64,000 nt of DNA, taken from the NCBI RefSeq assembly GCF_040932435.1, contig NZ_JBFQGA010000014.1, forward strand, positions 27,265-91,264, read 5' to 3'. Origin of the DNA: Kluyvera sp040932435. GTDB lineage: Bacteria > Pseudomonadota > Gammaproteobacteria > Enterobacterales > Enterobacteriaceae. Every line of letters starts with the position of its first letter. Position 1 is the first letter of the stretch. The notes beneath the pieces were generated by a model, which ran no database searches, was not told the origin of the DNA, and saw nothing but the letters and a program-made list of their open reading frames with translations. This document shows, piece after piece, positions 51,647 through 61,155 of the stretch. The position numbers were made by a program, and so were the translations under genes.

Positions 51647-52411
51647 ATGAGCGTAGAAGATACTCAACCGCTGATCGCTCATTTAATTGAGCTGCGCAAG
51701 CGTCTGCTCAACAGCATCATCGCGGTCATCGTTATTTTTCTGTCACTGGTCTATTTCGCCAACGACATTTACCAGCTGGTGTCAGCACCGTTGATTAAAC
51801 AGTTGCCGCATGGGGCGACGATGATCGCCACCGACGTGGCATCACCATTTTTTACGCCGATCAAGCTGACCTTTATGGTGTCGCTGATCCTTTCCGCCCC
51901 GGTCATTTTGTATCAGGTATGGGCGTTTGTGGCCCCGGCGCTGTACAAGCATGAACGTCGTCTGGTGATGCCACTGCTGGTCTCCAGTACCCTGCTGTTT
52001 TATACCGGTATGGCGTTTGCCTACTTCGTGGTGTTCCCGCTGGCGTTTGGCTTCCTGACCCACGCGGCTCCGGCTGGAGTATTGGTTTCAACGGATATTA
52101 AAAGCTACCTCGATTTCGTCATGTCGTTGTTTATTGCGTTTGGCGTATCGTTTGAAGTGCCTGTGGCTATCGTGCTGCTCTGCTGGGTTGGCGTGACTAC
52201 GCCGGAAGACCTGCGCAAGAAACGTCCGTACGTGCTAGTGGCCGCCTTTGTGATTGGTATGCTGCTGACGCCGCCGGATGTGTTCTCGCAAACGCTGTTG
52301 GCGATCCCGATGTATTGCCTATTCGAAGTGGGGCTGTTTTTCTCCCGCTTCTACGCCGGGAAGCGTGCGACGCGTGATGAAGACGCACAAGCAGAAGAAA
52401 ATGAAGAATAA
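51647..52411 (+). CDS. tatC: Sec-independent translocase subunit TatC
   Basis: 254 residues, six membrane segments. N-terminal HLIELRKRLLNSI is the cytoplasmic signal-peptide contact, FVAPALYKHERRLVMPL and the conserved Glu in TM region SFEVPVAIVLL are visible. Two bases after tatB. Confidence 0.97.
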   Translation: MSVEDTQPLIAHLIELRKRLLNSIIAVIVIFLSLVYFANDIYQLVSAPLIKQLPHGATMIATDVASPFFTPIKLTFMVSLILSAPVILYQVWAFVAPALYKHERRLVMPLLVSSTLLFYTGMAFAYFVVFPLAFGFLTHAAPAGVLVSTDIKSYLDFVMSLFIAFGVSFEVPVAIVLLCWVGVTTPEDLRKKRPYVLVAAFVIGMLLTPPDVFSQTLLAIPMYCLFEVGLFFSRFYAGKRATRDEDAQAEENEE

Positions 52412-52412
52412 C

Positions 52413-52434
52413 CAACCGCCCGTCAGGGCGGTTG
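52413..52434 (+). terminator. hairpin between tatC and tatD
   Basis: CAACCGCCC-GTCA-GGGCGGTTG, a perfect 9-bp stem directly after the tatC stop. No T-run follows, so it may reduce rather than stop transcription into tatD, or protect the tatABC mRNA end. Confidence 0.65.
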
Positions 52435-52450
52435 TCATATGGGGGCCATG

Positions 52451-53233
52451 ATGTTTGATATCGGTGTTAATTTAACCAGCTCGCAGTTTTCTCGTGACCG
52501 CGACGAGGTCGTCGCCCGAGCCCTTGCTGCGGGTGTACACGGTATGCTGCTGACCGGAACCAATCGTCATGAGAGCGAAGAAGCTCAGAGATTGGCGGAA
52601 CGTTTTGAGGGCTGCTGGTCTACCGCTGGCGTCCATCCGCATGATAGCAGCAGCTGGTCTGCGGAAGTGGCAGACTCAATCTATACGCTGGTGAACAAGA
52701 TTGAGGTAGTGGCTGTGGGCGAGTGCGGGTTGGACTTTAACCGTAATTTCTCCACGCCCGCTGAGCAGGAAACGGCTTTCAGCGCTCAGTTGGCGATAGC
52801 GGCTGAGCTGGGTATGCCAGTGTTCCTGCACTGCCGCGATGCGCATGATCGGTTCTTTGCGCTGCTTGAACCTTGGCTTGATCACCTGCCGGGCGCGGTG
52901 CTGCACTGTTTCACCGGCACTCGTGACGAACTGCAGGCCTGTCTAGATCATGGACTGTTCATTGGTATAACCGGATGGGTGTGCGATGAGCGACGGGGGC
53001 TGGAACTGCGCGAAATGCTGCCGATGATCCCTGCTAACCGCCTGCTCTTGGAGACCGATGCGCCGTATCTGCTGCCGCGTGACATGACGCCTAAACCGGC
53101 GTCACGACGCAATGAACCGGCATTTGTGCCGCATATTCTGTCCCGCGTCGCCGAATGGCGCGGCGAAGAGCCACAGTGGCTGGAAGCCGTTACCGACAAC
53201 AATGCCAGACAATTGTTTAAAATAGAGTTTTAA
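52451..53233 (+). CDS. tatD: TatD-family 3'-5' DNase
   Basis: 260 residues from the third possible ATG (52451), best spaced from GGGGG; earlier ATGs at 52439 and 52448 add up to four residues. Metal-dependent TIM-barrel nuclease: MFDIGVNLT, TAGVHPHDSS, GECGLDFNRNFS, PVFLHCRDAHDRF, VLHCFTGT and ETDAPYLLPRDMTPKP supply the metal ligands. Linked to DNA repair and digestion of nicked DNA rather than protein export. Ends one base before the convergent rfaH stop. Confidence 0.96.
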   Translation: MFDIGVNLTSSQFSRDRDEVVARALAAGVHGMLLTGTNRHESEEAQRLAERFEGCWSTAGVHPHDSSSWSAEVADSIYTLVNKIEVVAVGECGLDFNRNFSTPAEQETAFSAQLAIAAELGMPVFLHCRDAHDRFFALLEPWLDHLPGAVLHCFTGTRDELQACLDHGLFIGITGWVCDERRGLELREMLPMIPANRLLLETDAPYLLPRDMTPKPASRRNEPAFVPHILSRVAEWRGEEPQWLEAVTDNNARQLFKIEF

Positions 53234-53234
53234 C

Positions 53235-53723
53235 TCAGGATTTGCGGAAGTCGGTGTTTTTAACGCTCTGCTTGATCTGCTTATTGAGCAGGTTAAGCAG
53301 CAGCATGGAACGCGCTTCACCGTCGGGCTCGGCAAAGATGGCCTGAAACCCTTCGAATGCGCCTTCGGTGATCACGACGCTGTCGCCAGGATACGGCGTT
53401 TCCGGATCGGTGACGTCATCCGGCTGGTAGATGGAAAGCTGGTGAATGACGGAAGACGGAACCGTTGCAGGGTGGATGCCAAAACGAACAAAATGGCTGA
53501 CGCCACGGGTTGCGTTGATGGTCGTGGTGTGAATCACTTCCGGGTCAAATTCGACAAACAGGTAGTTTGGAAACAGCGGTTCGCTGACGGTTGTACGTTT
53601 ACCGCGCACCATCTTTTCCAAGGTGATCATCGGCGTGAGGCAATTTACCGCCTGTCGTTCAAGATGTTCTTGAGCACGCTGAAGTTGTCCACGTTTGCAG
53701 TATAGTAAATACCAAGCTTGCAT
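53235..53723 (-). CDS. rfaH: transcription antiterminator RfaH
   Basis: NusG paralogue of 162 residues, the E. coli length. N-terminal NGN domain (about 1-100, WYLLYCKRGQLQRAQEHLERQ) that binds RNA polymerase at ops sites, and a C-terminal KOW domain (about 112-162) that in E. coli switches from alpha-helical to beta. Promotes long LPS, capsule and similar operons. No ops/JUMPstart element is seen ahead of the ECA genes in this window. Confidence 0.97.
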   Translation of the reverse strand: MQAWYLLYCKRGQLQRAQEHLERQAVNCLTPMITLEKMVRGKRTTVSEPLFPNYLFVEFDPEVIHTTTINATRGVSHFVRFGIHPATVPSSVIHQLSIYQPDDVTDPETPYPGDSVVITEGAFEGFQAIFAEPDGEARSMLLLNLLNKQIKQSVKNTDFRKS

Positions 53724-53886
53724 AATGACTCGTTTTCGCTATTTAACGCGAGAGCATACCAAAAGTGCGGTCAAATCGCGATGTTGATTATAGTGGCTTT
53801 AATTTACGCTAATTTAACAAAATTACAGCATCACGGAACCATTCGCCGTATAATGAGGCGCTTACCAGGAGGCCAATAATTACCCT

Positions 53887-55365
53887 ATGAAATACCAAGA
53901 CCTACGCGACTTTCTGACACAGCTTGAGCAGCAGGGTGAGCTTAAGCGTATTAGCCTCCCGGTTGATCCCCATCTGGAAATTACCGAAATTGCCGACCGC
54001 ACTCTTCGTGCCGGTGGGCCTGCGTTACTGTTTGAAAATCCTATTGGTTATTCCATGCCAGTGCTGTGTAACCTGTTCGGAACACCTAAGCGTGTGGCGA
54101 TGGGGATGGGCCAGGAAGATGTCAGCGCGTTGCGTGAAGTGGGTAAGTTATTAGCCTTTTTGAAAGAGCCTGAGCCGCCAAAGGGTTTTCGCGATCTGTT
54201 CGATAAGTTGCCGCAGTTCAAGCAAGTGTTGAACATGCCGACAAAACGTCTGCGTGGCGCGCCTTGTCAGCAAAAAATCATCTCCGGCGACGACGTTGAT
54301 TTATCCCGTATCCCGGTCATGACCTGCTGGCCTGAGGATGCAGCTCCGCTGATTACCTGGGGGCTGACGGTGACCCGTGGACCGCATAAAGAGCGGCAGA
54401 ATCTGGGGATTTATCGTCAGCAGGTGATTGGCAAAAACAAACTGATTATGCGTTGGCTGTCGCATCGCGGCGGCGCGCTTGATTTTCAGGAGTGGTGTGC
54501 GCTTCATCCAGGTGAACGTTTCCCGGTTGCGGTCGCGCTGGGTGCCGATCCTGCCACCATTCTTGGCGCGGTGACGCCGGTACCGGATACGCTTTCCGAA
54601 TATGCTTTTGCCGGTTTGCTGCGCGGTACCAAAACCGAAGTGGTGAAGTGTCTTTCTAATGAATTAGAAGTGCCTGCCAGCGCTGAGATTGTGCTGGAAG
54701 GCTACATTGAGCCGGGCGAGATGGCACCGGAAGGCCCGTATGGCGATCACACCGGTTACTACAATGAAGTAGACAGTTTCCCGGTCTTTACTGTGACCCA
54801 TATTACCCAGCGCGAAGATGCGATTTACCACTCCACCTACACCGGACGTCCGCCCGATGAACCGGCGGTGCTGGGCGTGGCGTTGAACGAAGTGTTCGTG
54901 CCGATTTTGCAAAAGCAGTTCCCGGAAATTGTTGATTTCTATCTGCCGCCGGAAGGGTGTTCGTATCGCCTCGCCGTTGTCACTATGAAAAAACAGTACG
55001 CGGGGCATGCAAAACGCGTAATGATGGGCGTATGGTCATTTTTACGGCAATTTATGTACACAAAGTTCGTGATTGTCTGCGATGATGACGTGAACGCACG
55101 TGACTGGAACGATGTGATATGGGCGATTACCACCCGTATGGATCCTGCAAGGGATACCGTGCTGGTAGAAAACACGCCGATTGATTATCTTGATTTCGCC
55201 TCGCCGGTTTCCGGATTGGGGTCGAAAATGGGGCTGGATGCTACCAATAAGTGGCCTGGGGAAACCCAGCGCGAGTGGGGCCGTCCGATTAAAAAAGATC
55301 CCGCCGTTACGGCGCGTATTGATGAAATCTGGGACGAGCTGGCCATTTTTTCCGACGATAAATAA
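53887..55365 (+). CDS. ubiD: 4-hydroxy-3-polyprenylbenzoate decarboxylase
   Basis: Prenylated-FMN-dependent decarboxylase of ubiquinone synthesis. 492 residues. UbiD family blocks: the N-terminal YQDLRDFLTQLEQQGELKRI, IPVMTCWPEDAAPLITWGL, IYRQQVIGKNKLIMRWLSHRGGALDF, EIVLEGYIEPGEMAPEGPYGDHTGYYN with the conserved acidic residues near the active site, and WNDVIWAITTRMDPARD. Divergent from rfaH and 50 bases ahead of fre. Confidence 0.96.
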   Translation: MKYQDLRDFLTQLEQQGELKRISLPVDPHLEITEIADRTLRAGGPALLFENPIGYSMPVLCNLFGTPKRVAMGMGQEDVSALREVGKLLAFLKEPEPPKGFRDLFDKLPQFKQVLNMPTKRLRGAPCQQKIISGDDVDLSRIPVMTCWPEDAAPLITWGLTVTRGPHKERQNLGIYRQQVIGKNKLIMRWLSHRGGALDFQEWCALHPGERFPVAVALGADPATILGAVTPVPDTLSEYAFAGLLRGTKTEVVKCLSNELEVPASAEIVLEGYIEPGEMAPEGPYGDHTGYYNEVDSFPVFTVTHITQREDAIYHSTYTGRPPDEPAVLGVALNEVFVPILQKQFPEIVDFYLPPEGCSYRLAVVTMKKQYAGHAKRVMMGVWSFLRQFMYTKFVIVCDDDVNARDWNDVIWAITTRMDPARDTVLVENTPIDYLDFASPVSGLGSKMGLDATNKWPGETQREWGRPIKKDPAVTARIDEIWDELAIFSDDK

Positions 55366-55415
55366 TAAATTTATCCCCTAAATAATGACGGGGAAAGACC
55401 CGACAGAGGGAGCGC

Positions 55416-56117
55416 ATGACAACCTTAAGCTGTAAAGTGACCTCGGTGGATGCAATTACCGATACGGTATATCGCGTCCGTTTAGTACCCGAAGCTACCT
55501 TCTCATTTCGTGCCGGCCAGTATCTGATGGTGGTAATGGATGAGCGCGACAAACGCCCGTTCTCCATGGCCTCAACGCCGGACGAACAAGCGTTTATTGA
55601 GTTGCACATCGGTGCCTCTGAACTGAATCTGTACGCGATGGCCGTGATGGACAGAATTCTCAAAGAGCGTGAAGTGGTTGTCGATATTCCACACGGTGAA
55701 GCTTGGCTGCGCGATGAGGACGATCGTCCTCTGGTGCTGATTGCTGGCGGCACTGGCTTCTCCTATGTGCGTTCTATCCTGCTGACTGCGCTGGCGCGTA
55801 ACCCAAATCGTGATGTTGCGATTTATTGGGGCGGCCGTGAAGAGAAGCACCTCTATGATCTCTCCGAGCTGGAAGCGTTGTCGGTGAACCATCCGAATCT
55901 GCGTGTTGAACCGGTAGTTGAGCAGCCGGAAGAAGGCTGGCGCGGACGCTCAGGTACCGTGCTGACAGCGGTGTTGCAGGATTATGGTACGCTGGCAGAC
56001 CATGATATCTATATCGCTGGTCGCTTTGAAATGGCCAAGATTGCTCGTGACCTGTTCTGTAACGAACGCCAAGCGCGTGAAGATCGTCTGTTTGGCGATG
56101 CTTTTGCGTTTATCTGA
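55416..56117 (+). CDS. fre: NAD(P)H-flavin reductase
   Basis: 233 residues, the E. coli length. Ferredoxin-reductase-like: flavin domain with KRPFSMAS (R-x-x-S flavin motif), NAD(P) domain LIAGGTGFSYVRSILL and YWGGREEKHLYDL, and the C-terminal IYIAGRFEMAKIARDLF. Supplies reduced free flavins; in several systems supports prenyl-FMN formation and ferric reduction. Follows ubiD, whose cofactor derives from reduced FMN. Confidence 0.96.
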   Translation: MTTLSCKVTSVDAITDTVYRVRLVPEATFSFRAGQYLMVVMDERDKRPFSMASTPDEQAFIELHIGASELNLYAMAVMDRILKEREVVVDIPHGEAWLRDEDDRPLVLIAGGTGFSYVRSILLTALARNPNRDVAIYWGGREEKHLYDLSELEALSVNHPNLRVEPVVEQPEEGWRGRSGTVLTAVLQDYGTLADHDIYIAGRFEMAKIARDLFCNERQAREDRLFGDAFAFI

Positions 56118-56125
56118 TTCGTGAA

Positions 56126-56151
56126 TAAAAAGCCCGCCCCTGACAGGCGGG
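56126..56151 (-). terminator. probable intrinsic terminator of fadBA
   Basis: Minus-strand CCCGCC-loop-GGCGGG (plus 56133-56138 and 56146-56151) followed by CTTTTTATT. It is about 120 bases past the fadA stop, beyond the REP, and just after the fre stop. Confidence 0.65.
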
Positions 56152-56182
56152 AAGAACGGCAACTAAACTTTATTGTTGTGTG

Positions 56183-56223
56183 TGATGCCGGGTGGTGGCG
56201 CTAGCGCGTCTTATCCGGCCTAC
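56183..56223. repeat. single REP element
   Basis: GATGCCGGGTGGTGGCGCTA...TCTTATCCGGCCTAC. A lone REP palindrome between convergent fre and fadA. Confidence 0.85.
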
Positions 56224-56233
56224 GATGATATCC

Positions 56234-56271
56234 GCCCCGGCGCTGTTTTTACGGCGCCGGGGCGTGTTTTT
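56234..56271 (+). terminator. strong plus-strand terminator before fadA
   Basis: GCCCCGGCGC at 56234-56243 pairs perfectly with GCGCCGGGGC at 56254-56263; GTGTTTTTA follows. Stops transcription from fre running into fadA; the last bases overlap the fadA stop codon. Confidence 0.85.
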
Positions 56272-57433
56272 ATACGCGCTCGATAACGGTCGCGATCCCC
56301 TGACCTAACCCAATACACATAGTCGCCAGACCAAACTGGGCATCTTTGCTTTCCATCAGGTTCAGCAAGGTGGTGGTGATTCGCGTCCCGGAACACCCGA
56401 GCGGGTGGCCCAGAGCGATAGCGCCGCCGTTGAGGTTGATCTTCTCGTCGATCTGCTCCATCAGGCCCAGATCTTTAATGCACGGCAGGATCTGTGCGGC
56501 AAACGCTTCGTTCATTTCGAATAAATCAATATCGCCTGCGGTCAGGCCGGCTTTCTTCAGCGCCAGCTTAGAAGCCGGAACCGGGCCGTAACCCATAATC
56601 GACGGATCGCAGCCGACTACTGCCATCGAGCGAATACGTGCCCGTGGAGTTAACCCCAGCGCATGTGCCTGGCTTTCGCTCATCACCAACATGGCAGAGG
56701 CGCCGTCGGAGAGGGCTGAAGAGGTGCCCGCGGTGACCGTACCGGTGACCGGATCGAAAGCCGGTCGCAGCGCGGAGAGCGCTTCAATGGTGGTTTCCGG
56801 GCGGATCACTTCGTCGTAATTAAACTGCTTCAGCACGCCGTCCGCGTCATGACCGCCGGTCGGAATGATTTCGTTCTTAAAGGCTCCCGACTGGGTTGCA
56901 GCCCAAGCGCGTGCATGTGAACGAGCGGCGAAAGCGTCCTGCATTTCACGGCTAATGCCGTGCATGCGAGACAGCATTTCTGCCGTTAGGCCCATCATGC
57001 CTGCTGCTTTGGCAACGGTACGGCTCATGCCCGGGTGGAAATCTACGCCATGGCTCATTGGCACGTGGCCCATGTGCTCTACGCCGCCCACCAGACATAC
57101 CTGCGCGTCGCCGGTCATAATCATGCGAGCTGCATCGTGTAATGCCTGCATTGAAGAACCACACAGACGGTTAACGGTGTTTGCCGGAACCGAGTGGGGG
57201 ATTTCCGCCAGCAGCGAGGCGTTACGCGCAATGTTGAAACCCTGCTCTAGCGTCTGCTGTACGCAGCCCCAATAAATGTCGTCGATGGCCGCCGCTTCAA
57301 GCGCCGGGTTACGTGCCAGCAGGCTACGCATCAAATGGGCTGAGAGATCCTCTGCGCGCACGTTGCGGAACGCACCGCCCTTCGAACGGCCCATTGGGGT
57401 ACGAATTGCATCAACAATAACAACCTGTTCCAT
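56270..57433 (-). CDS. fadA: 3-ketoacyl-CoA thiolase (beta-oxidation)
   Basis: 387 residues, the E. coli length. Thiolase: nucleophile Cys91 in NRLCGSSMQALHDA, the GHPLGCSGTR histidine motif and the C-terminal MCIGLGQGIA with the second active cysteine. Beta subunit of the fatty-acid oxidation complex with FadB. Nine bases downstream of fadB. Confidence 0.97.
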   Translation of the reverse strand: MEQVVIVDAIRTPMGRSKGGAFRNVRAEDLSAHLMRSLLARNPALEAAAIDDIYWGCVQQTLEQGFNIARNASLLAEIPHSVPANTVNRLCGSSMQALHDAARMIMTGDAQVCLVGGVEHMGHVPMSHGVDFHPGMSRTVAKAAGMMGLTAEMLSRMHGISREMQDAFAARSHARAWAATQSGAFKNEIIPTGGHDADGVLKQFNYDEVIRPETTIEALSALRPAFDPVTGTVTAGTSSALSDGASAMLVMSESQAHALGLTPRARIRSMAVVGCDPSIMGYGPVPASKLALKKAGLTAGDIDLFEMNEAFAAQILPCIKDLGLMEQIDEKINLNGGAIALGHPLGCSGTRITTTLLNLMESKDAQFGLATMCIGLGQGIATVIERV

Positions 57434-57442
57434 CGTGACTCC

Positions 57443-59632
57443 TTAAGCCGTTTTCAGCTCACCAACCGGGCGGGCTGGCTCAACCGGGGGATAATACGCT
57501 TCGTTATGGCGTGCTTTGTCGCGCAGACCGGCCGGGACTTCATACAGTGGGCCAAGGTGCTGGTACTGCTGCGCCATATCGAGGTACTTCGCGCTGCCCA
57601 GCGTATCCAACCAGCGGAATGCGCCGCCGTGGAACGGAGGGAAGCCCAGACCGTACACCAGCGCCATGTCAGCTTCAGCAGGGCTTGCGATAATGCCTTC
57701 TTCCAAGCAGCGCACCACTTCGTTGACCATCGGGATCATCATACGGGCGATAATCTCTTCTTCGCTGAAGTCGCGTTTCGGCTGGCTAACTTCTGCCAGC
57801 AGGCTATCCACTGCAGGATCTTCTTCTTTCTTTGGCTTGCCTTTGCTGTCTTCTTTATAGCGCCAGAAACCGAGGCCATTTTTTTGCCCGTAGCGGCTAG
57901 CGTCGAACAGCGCGTCGATAGCATCACGATAATCTTTATGCATGCGCTGCGGGAATCCGGCAGCCATTACCGCCTGTGCGTGGTGCGCGGTATCAATGCC
58001 CACCACATCGAGCAGGTAGGCTGGGCCCATTGGCCAGCCGAATACTTTTTCCATTACCTTATCAACTTTGCGGAAGTCGGCGCCGTCGCGCAGCAGCTGG
58101 CTGAAACCAGCAAAGTACGGGAACAGTACGCGGTTGACGAAGAAGCCCGGGCAGTCGTTGACCACGATTGGCGTTTTGCCCATCTGGCTTGCCCATGCGA
58201 CGACTTTGGCGATGGTGCTGTCTGACGTTTTCTTCCCACGGATGATTTCTACCAGCGGCATACGATGCACTGGGTTGAAGAAGTGCATTCCGCAGAAGTT
58301 TTCCGGGCGCTCCAACGCATCGGCCAGCTCGCCAATCGGGATTGTCGAGGTGTTGGATGCCAGTACGGTATCCGGGCGGACTTTTTGTTCCGTCTCTACC
58401 AGCACCGCTTTTTTCACTTTCGGGTTTTCGACGACCGCTTCAACGACGACATCAACACGGTCAAAGCCGGCGTAATCCAGCGTCGGCTGAATGGTTGAGA
58501 TGATGCTCGCTAGCTTCAGGCCGTTGATCTTACCGCGCTCCAACTGCTTGTTGAGCAGTTTGCTGGCTTCGTTCATGCCAAGCGTCAGCGATTTCTCGTT
58601 AATATCCTTCATGATAACCGGCACGCCTTTCCAGGCGGACTGGTAGGCGATCCCACCACCCATAATGCCTGCACCCAGTACGGCAGCATGTTTTGGCGGT
58701 TCGGTATTCTTGGTCAGTTTCTTTGCCTGACCTTTTACGAATTGGTCGTTAAGGAAAATACCGACCAGCGCACGGGCTTCTTTAGAATGGGCCAGTGGGA
58801 CAAAGCTTTTATTTTCGAGATTCAGCGCTTCTTCACGGCCAAAACGGGCCGCTGCTTCGATAGTTTTCACCGCCGTAATGGGCGCCGGATAGTGTTTACC
58901 TGCTGTCTGCATCACCATGCCTTTGGCGATGGTGAAACTCATGGTGGCCTCAATTTTGCTGAGTTTCAGCGGCTCCAGCTTGGGCTGACGCTTGGCTTTC
59001 CAGTCCAGATCGCCATTAATTGCCTGGCGCAGTATCGCCAGCGCACCATCAAACAGCTTCTCTGGTTTAACCACGCCGTCAACTAGGCCTAATTTTAACG
59101 CTTGTTCGGCGCTAACATCTTTGCCCGCAGCAATAATCTCTAGGGCGCTGTCCGCACCCAGCAGGCGTGGCAGACGGACGGAACCGCCAAAGCCTGGCAT
59201 AATGCCCAGTTTGGTTTCCGGCAGACCGATGCGCAGATCTGGCGTTGCCAGACGATAGTCAGTGGCCAGTACGCATTCGCAACCGCCGCCCAGCGCGTAG
59301 CCATTAACAGCGGAAATGGTTGGGACCGGTAAATCTTCCAGACGGTTAAACACGCTATTGGCAAAATGCAGCCACTGGCTGAACTGTTCTTCTGGCACGA
59401 GGAATAACGAAAGGAATTCGGTGATATCCGCGCCGACAATAAAGGCTGCCTTTTCAGAGCGCAGCACCAGCCCTTTCAGCTCTTTTTGTTTTTCGAGGAC
59501 GTCGAGCGCTTGGCCGAGGCTAGCCACGGTTGCGGTATCTAACTTGTTAACGGAGCCGGGGGCATCGAACACCAGTTCGGCAATGCCATCTTCCAGCCAG
59601 TTGAGGTATAGGGTGTCGCCTTTGTAGAGCAT
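57443..59632 (-). CDS. fadB: fatty-acid oxidation complex alpha subunit
   Basis: 729 residues from the ATG at 59632 (MLYKGDTLYLNWLEDGIAEL), preceded by AGGAG; an ATG at 59668 lies in the operator region. N-terminal enoyl-CoA hydratase/isomerase domain (about 1-190) with AVNGYALGGGCE and IGLPETKLGIMPGFGG carrying the two catalytic glutamates. The Rossmann motif VLGAGIMGGGIAYQSA (about 318-333) opens the 3-hydroxyacyl-CoA dehydrogenase domain, with HFFNPVHRMPLVEI holding the catalytic His. First gene of fadBA. Confidence 0.97.
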   Translation of the reverse strand: MLYKGDTLYLNWLEDGIAELVFDAPGSVNKLDTATVASLGQALDVLEKQKELKGLVLRSEKAAFIVGADITEFLSLFLVPEEQFSQWLHFANSVFNRLEDLPVPTISAVNGYALGGGCECVLATDYRLATPDLRIGLPETKLGIMPGFGGSVRLPRLLGADSALEIIAAGKDVSAEQALKLGLVDGVVKPEKLFDGALAILRQAINGDLDWKAKRQPKLEPLKLSKIEATMSFTIAKGMVMQTAGKHYPAPITAVKTIEAAARFGREEALNLENKSFVPLAHSKEARALVGIFLNDQFVKGQAKKLTKNTEPPKHAAVLGAGIMGGGIAYQSAWKGVPVIMKDINEKSLTLGMNEASKLLNKQLERGKINGLKLASIISTIQPTLDYAGFDRVDVVVEAVVENPKVKKAVLVETEQKVRPDTVLASNTSTIPIGELADALERPENFCGMHFFNPVHRMPLVEIIRGKKTSDSTIAKVVAWASQMGKTPIVVNDCPGFFVNRVLFPYFAGFSQLLRDGADFRKVDKVMEKVFGWPMGPAYLLDVVGIDTAHHAQAVMAAGFPQRMHKDYRDAIDALFDASRYGQKNGLGFWRYKEDSKGKPKKEEDPAVDSLLAEVSQPKRDFSEEEIIARMMIPMVNEVVRCLEEGIIASPAEADMALVYGLGFPPFHGGAFRWLDTLGSAKYLDMAQQYQHLGPLYEVPAGLRDKARHNEAYYPPVEPARPVGELKTA

Positions 59633-59658
59633 GTCAGTCTCCTGAATCCAGCAAAGTG

Positions 59659-59675
59659 ATCTGGTCATACCAGAT
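59659..59675. promoter_or_regulatory. FadR operator of fadBA
   Basis: ATCTGGTCATACCAGAT, close to the FadR consensus AACTGGTCNGACCTGTT and nearly palindromic. It lies 27 bases upstream of the fadB start; long-chain acyl-CoA releases FadR there. Confidence 0.88.
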
Positions 59676-59823
59676 ATTCTCGAGTGTGTATTTTGTGTTA
59701 AATAAATGCAAATGAGTCTTTAAATATTTGCTGGTCGGATCACGTCCGGTGGAAATCACGCAGGGTGAGTGAGGTGTGCTACTATGCGAGGACTTGAGGG
59801 CATAATATTCAGAAGGGTAAATA

Positions 59824-61155
59824 ATGGAATCACTGGCCGCACTCTATAAAAATCATATTGTTACCTTACAAGAGCGGGCGCGTGACGCACTTGAGCGTTT
59901 TAAGCTTGATGCGCTGCTTATCCACTCTGGCGAGCTGATGAACGTTTTTCTGGATGACCACGCGTACCCGTTCAAGGTCAACCCACAGTTTAAGGCTTGG
60001 GTGCCGGTCACTCAGGTACCGAACTGCTGGTTACTGGTTGATGGTGTTAATAAACCGAAGCTGTGGTTCTACCTGCCGGTGGACTACTGGCACAACGTTG
60101 AACCACTGCCGACCTCATTCTGGACCGACGATGTTGAAGTGATCGCGCTGCCGAAGGCCGAAGGTATTAGCAGCCTGCTGCCCGCTGACCGTGGCAATAT
60201 TGGTTATATCGGTCCGGTTCCGGAACGTGCGCTGGGCTTGGGCATCACGGCGACCAATATCAACCCGAAAGGGGTGATTGATTATCTGCACTACTATCGT
60301 GCCTATAAAACGGATTATGAGCTGGCGTGTATGCGCGAAGCGCAGAAGATGGCGGTTAATGGACACCGTGCGGCGGAAGAAGCATTCCGTTCCGGGATGA
60401 GCGAGTTTGATATCAACTTGGCTTACCTGACGGCGACCGGCCACCGTGATACCGATGTGCCTTACGGCAACATTGTGGCGCTGAACGAACATGCGTCGGT
60501 GCTGCACTATACCAAGCTCGATCACCGTGCTCCGTCAGAAATCCGCAGTTTCCTGCTTGATGCCGGTGCCGAGTACAACGGTTATGCTGCTGACCTGACG
60601 CGTACCTGGTCGGCGCACAGCGATAACGACTATGCGCATCTGGTTAAAGACGTCAACGCTGAGCAACTGGCGTTGATCGCCACGATGAAAGCGGGAACCA
60701 GCTATGTGGATTACCATATCCAGTTCCATCAGCGCATTGCCAAACTGCTGCGTAAGCATCAGATCGTGACAGACATGAGCGAAGAGGCGATGGTCGAAAA
60801 CGATCTCACCGGGCCGTTTATGCCACACGGTATCGGTCACCCGCTGGGCCTGCAGGTTCACGATGTTGCCGGTTTTATGCAGGATGATACTGGCACGCAC
60901 CTGGCTGCGCCGTCCAAGTACCCGTACCTGCGCTGCACTCGTATGTTGGAACCGCGGATGGTTTTGACTATCGAACCGGGCATCTACTTTATTGAGTCTC
61001 TGCTCGCGCCGTGGCGTGAAGGTCAATACAGCAAGCACTTCAACTGGCAGAAAATTGAAGCGCTGAAGCCGTTTGGCGGCATTCGTATTGAAGATAACGT
61101 GGTTATCCACGAGAACAATATCGAAAATATGACGCGTGACCTGAAACTGGCGTAA
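59824..61155 (+). CDS. pepQ: Xaa-Pro dipeptidase (prolidase)
   Basis: 443 residues, the E. coli length. N-terminal creatinase-like domain (about 1-155) and C-terminal pita-bread metallopeptidase domain. Metal ligands are in LLDAGAEYNGYAADLTRTW (two Asp), HGIGHPLGLQVHDVAG (His), LTIEPGIYFI (Glu) and GIRIEDNVVI (Glu). An extended -10 (TGCTACTAT, 59777-59785) suggests its own promoter, divergent from fadBA. Shares a TAATG junction with yigZ. Confidence 0.96.
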   Translation: MESLAALYKNHIVTLQERARDALERFKLDALLIHSGELMNVFLDDHAYPFKVNPQFKAWVPVTQVPNCWLLVDGVNKPKLWFYLPVDYWHNVEPLPTSFWTDDVEVIALPKAEGISSLLPADRGNIGYIGPVPERALGLGITATNINPKGVIDYLHYYRAYKTDYELACMREAQKMAVNGHRAAEEAFRSGMSEFDINLAYLTATGHRDTDVPYGNIVALNEHASVLHYTKLDHRAPSEIRSFLLDAGAEYNGYAADLTRTWSAHSDNDYAHLVKDVNAEQLALIATMKAGTSYVDYHIQFHQRIAKLLRKHQIVTDMSEEAMVENDLTGPFMPHGIGHPLGLQVHDVAGFMQDDTGTHLAAPSKYPYLRCTRMLEPRMVLTIEPGIYFIESLLAPWREGQYSKHFNWQKIEALKPFGGIRIEDNVVIHENNIENMTRDLKLA

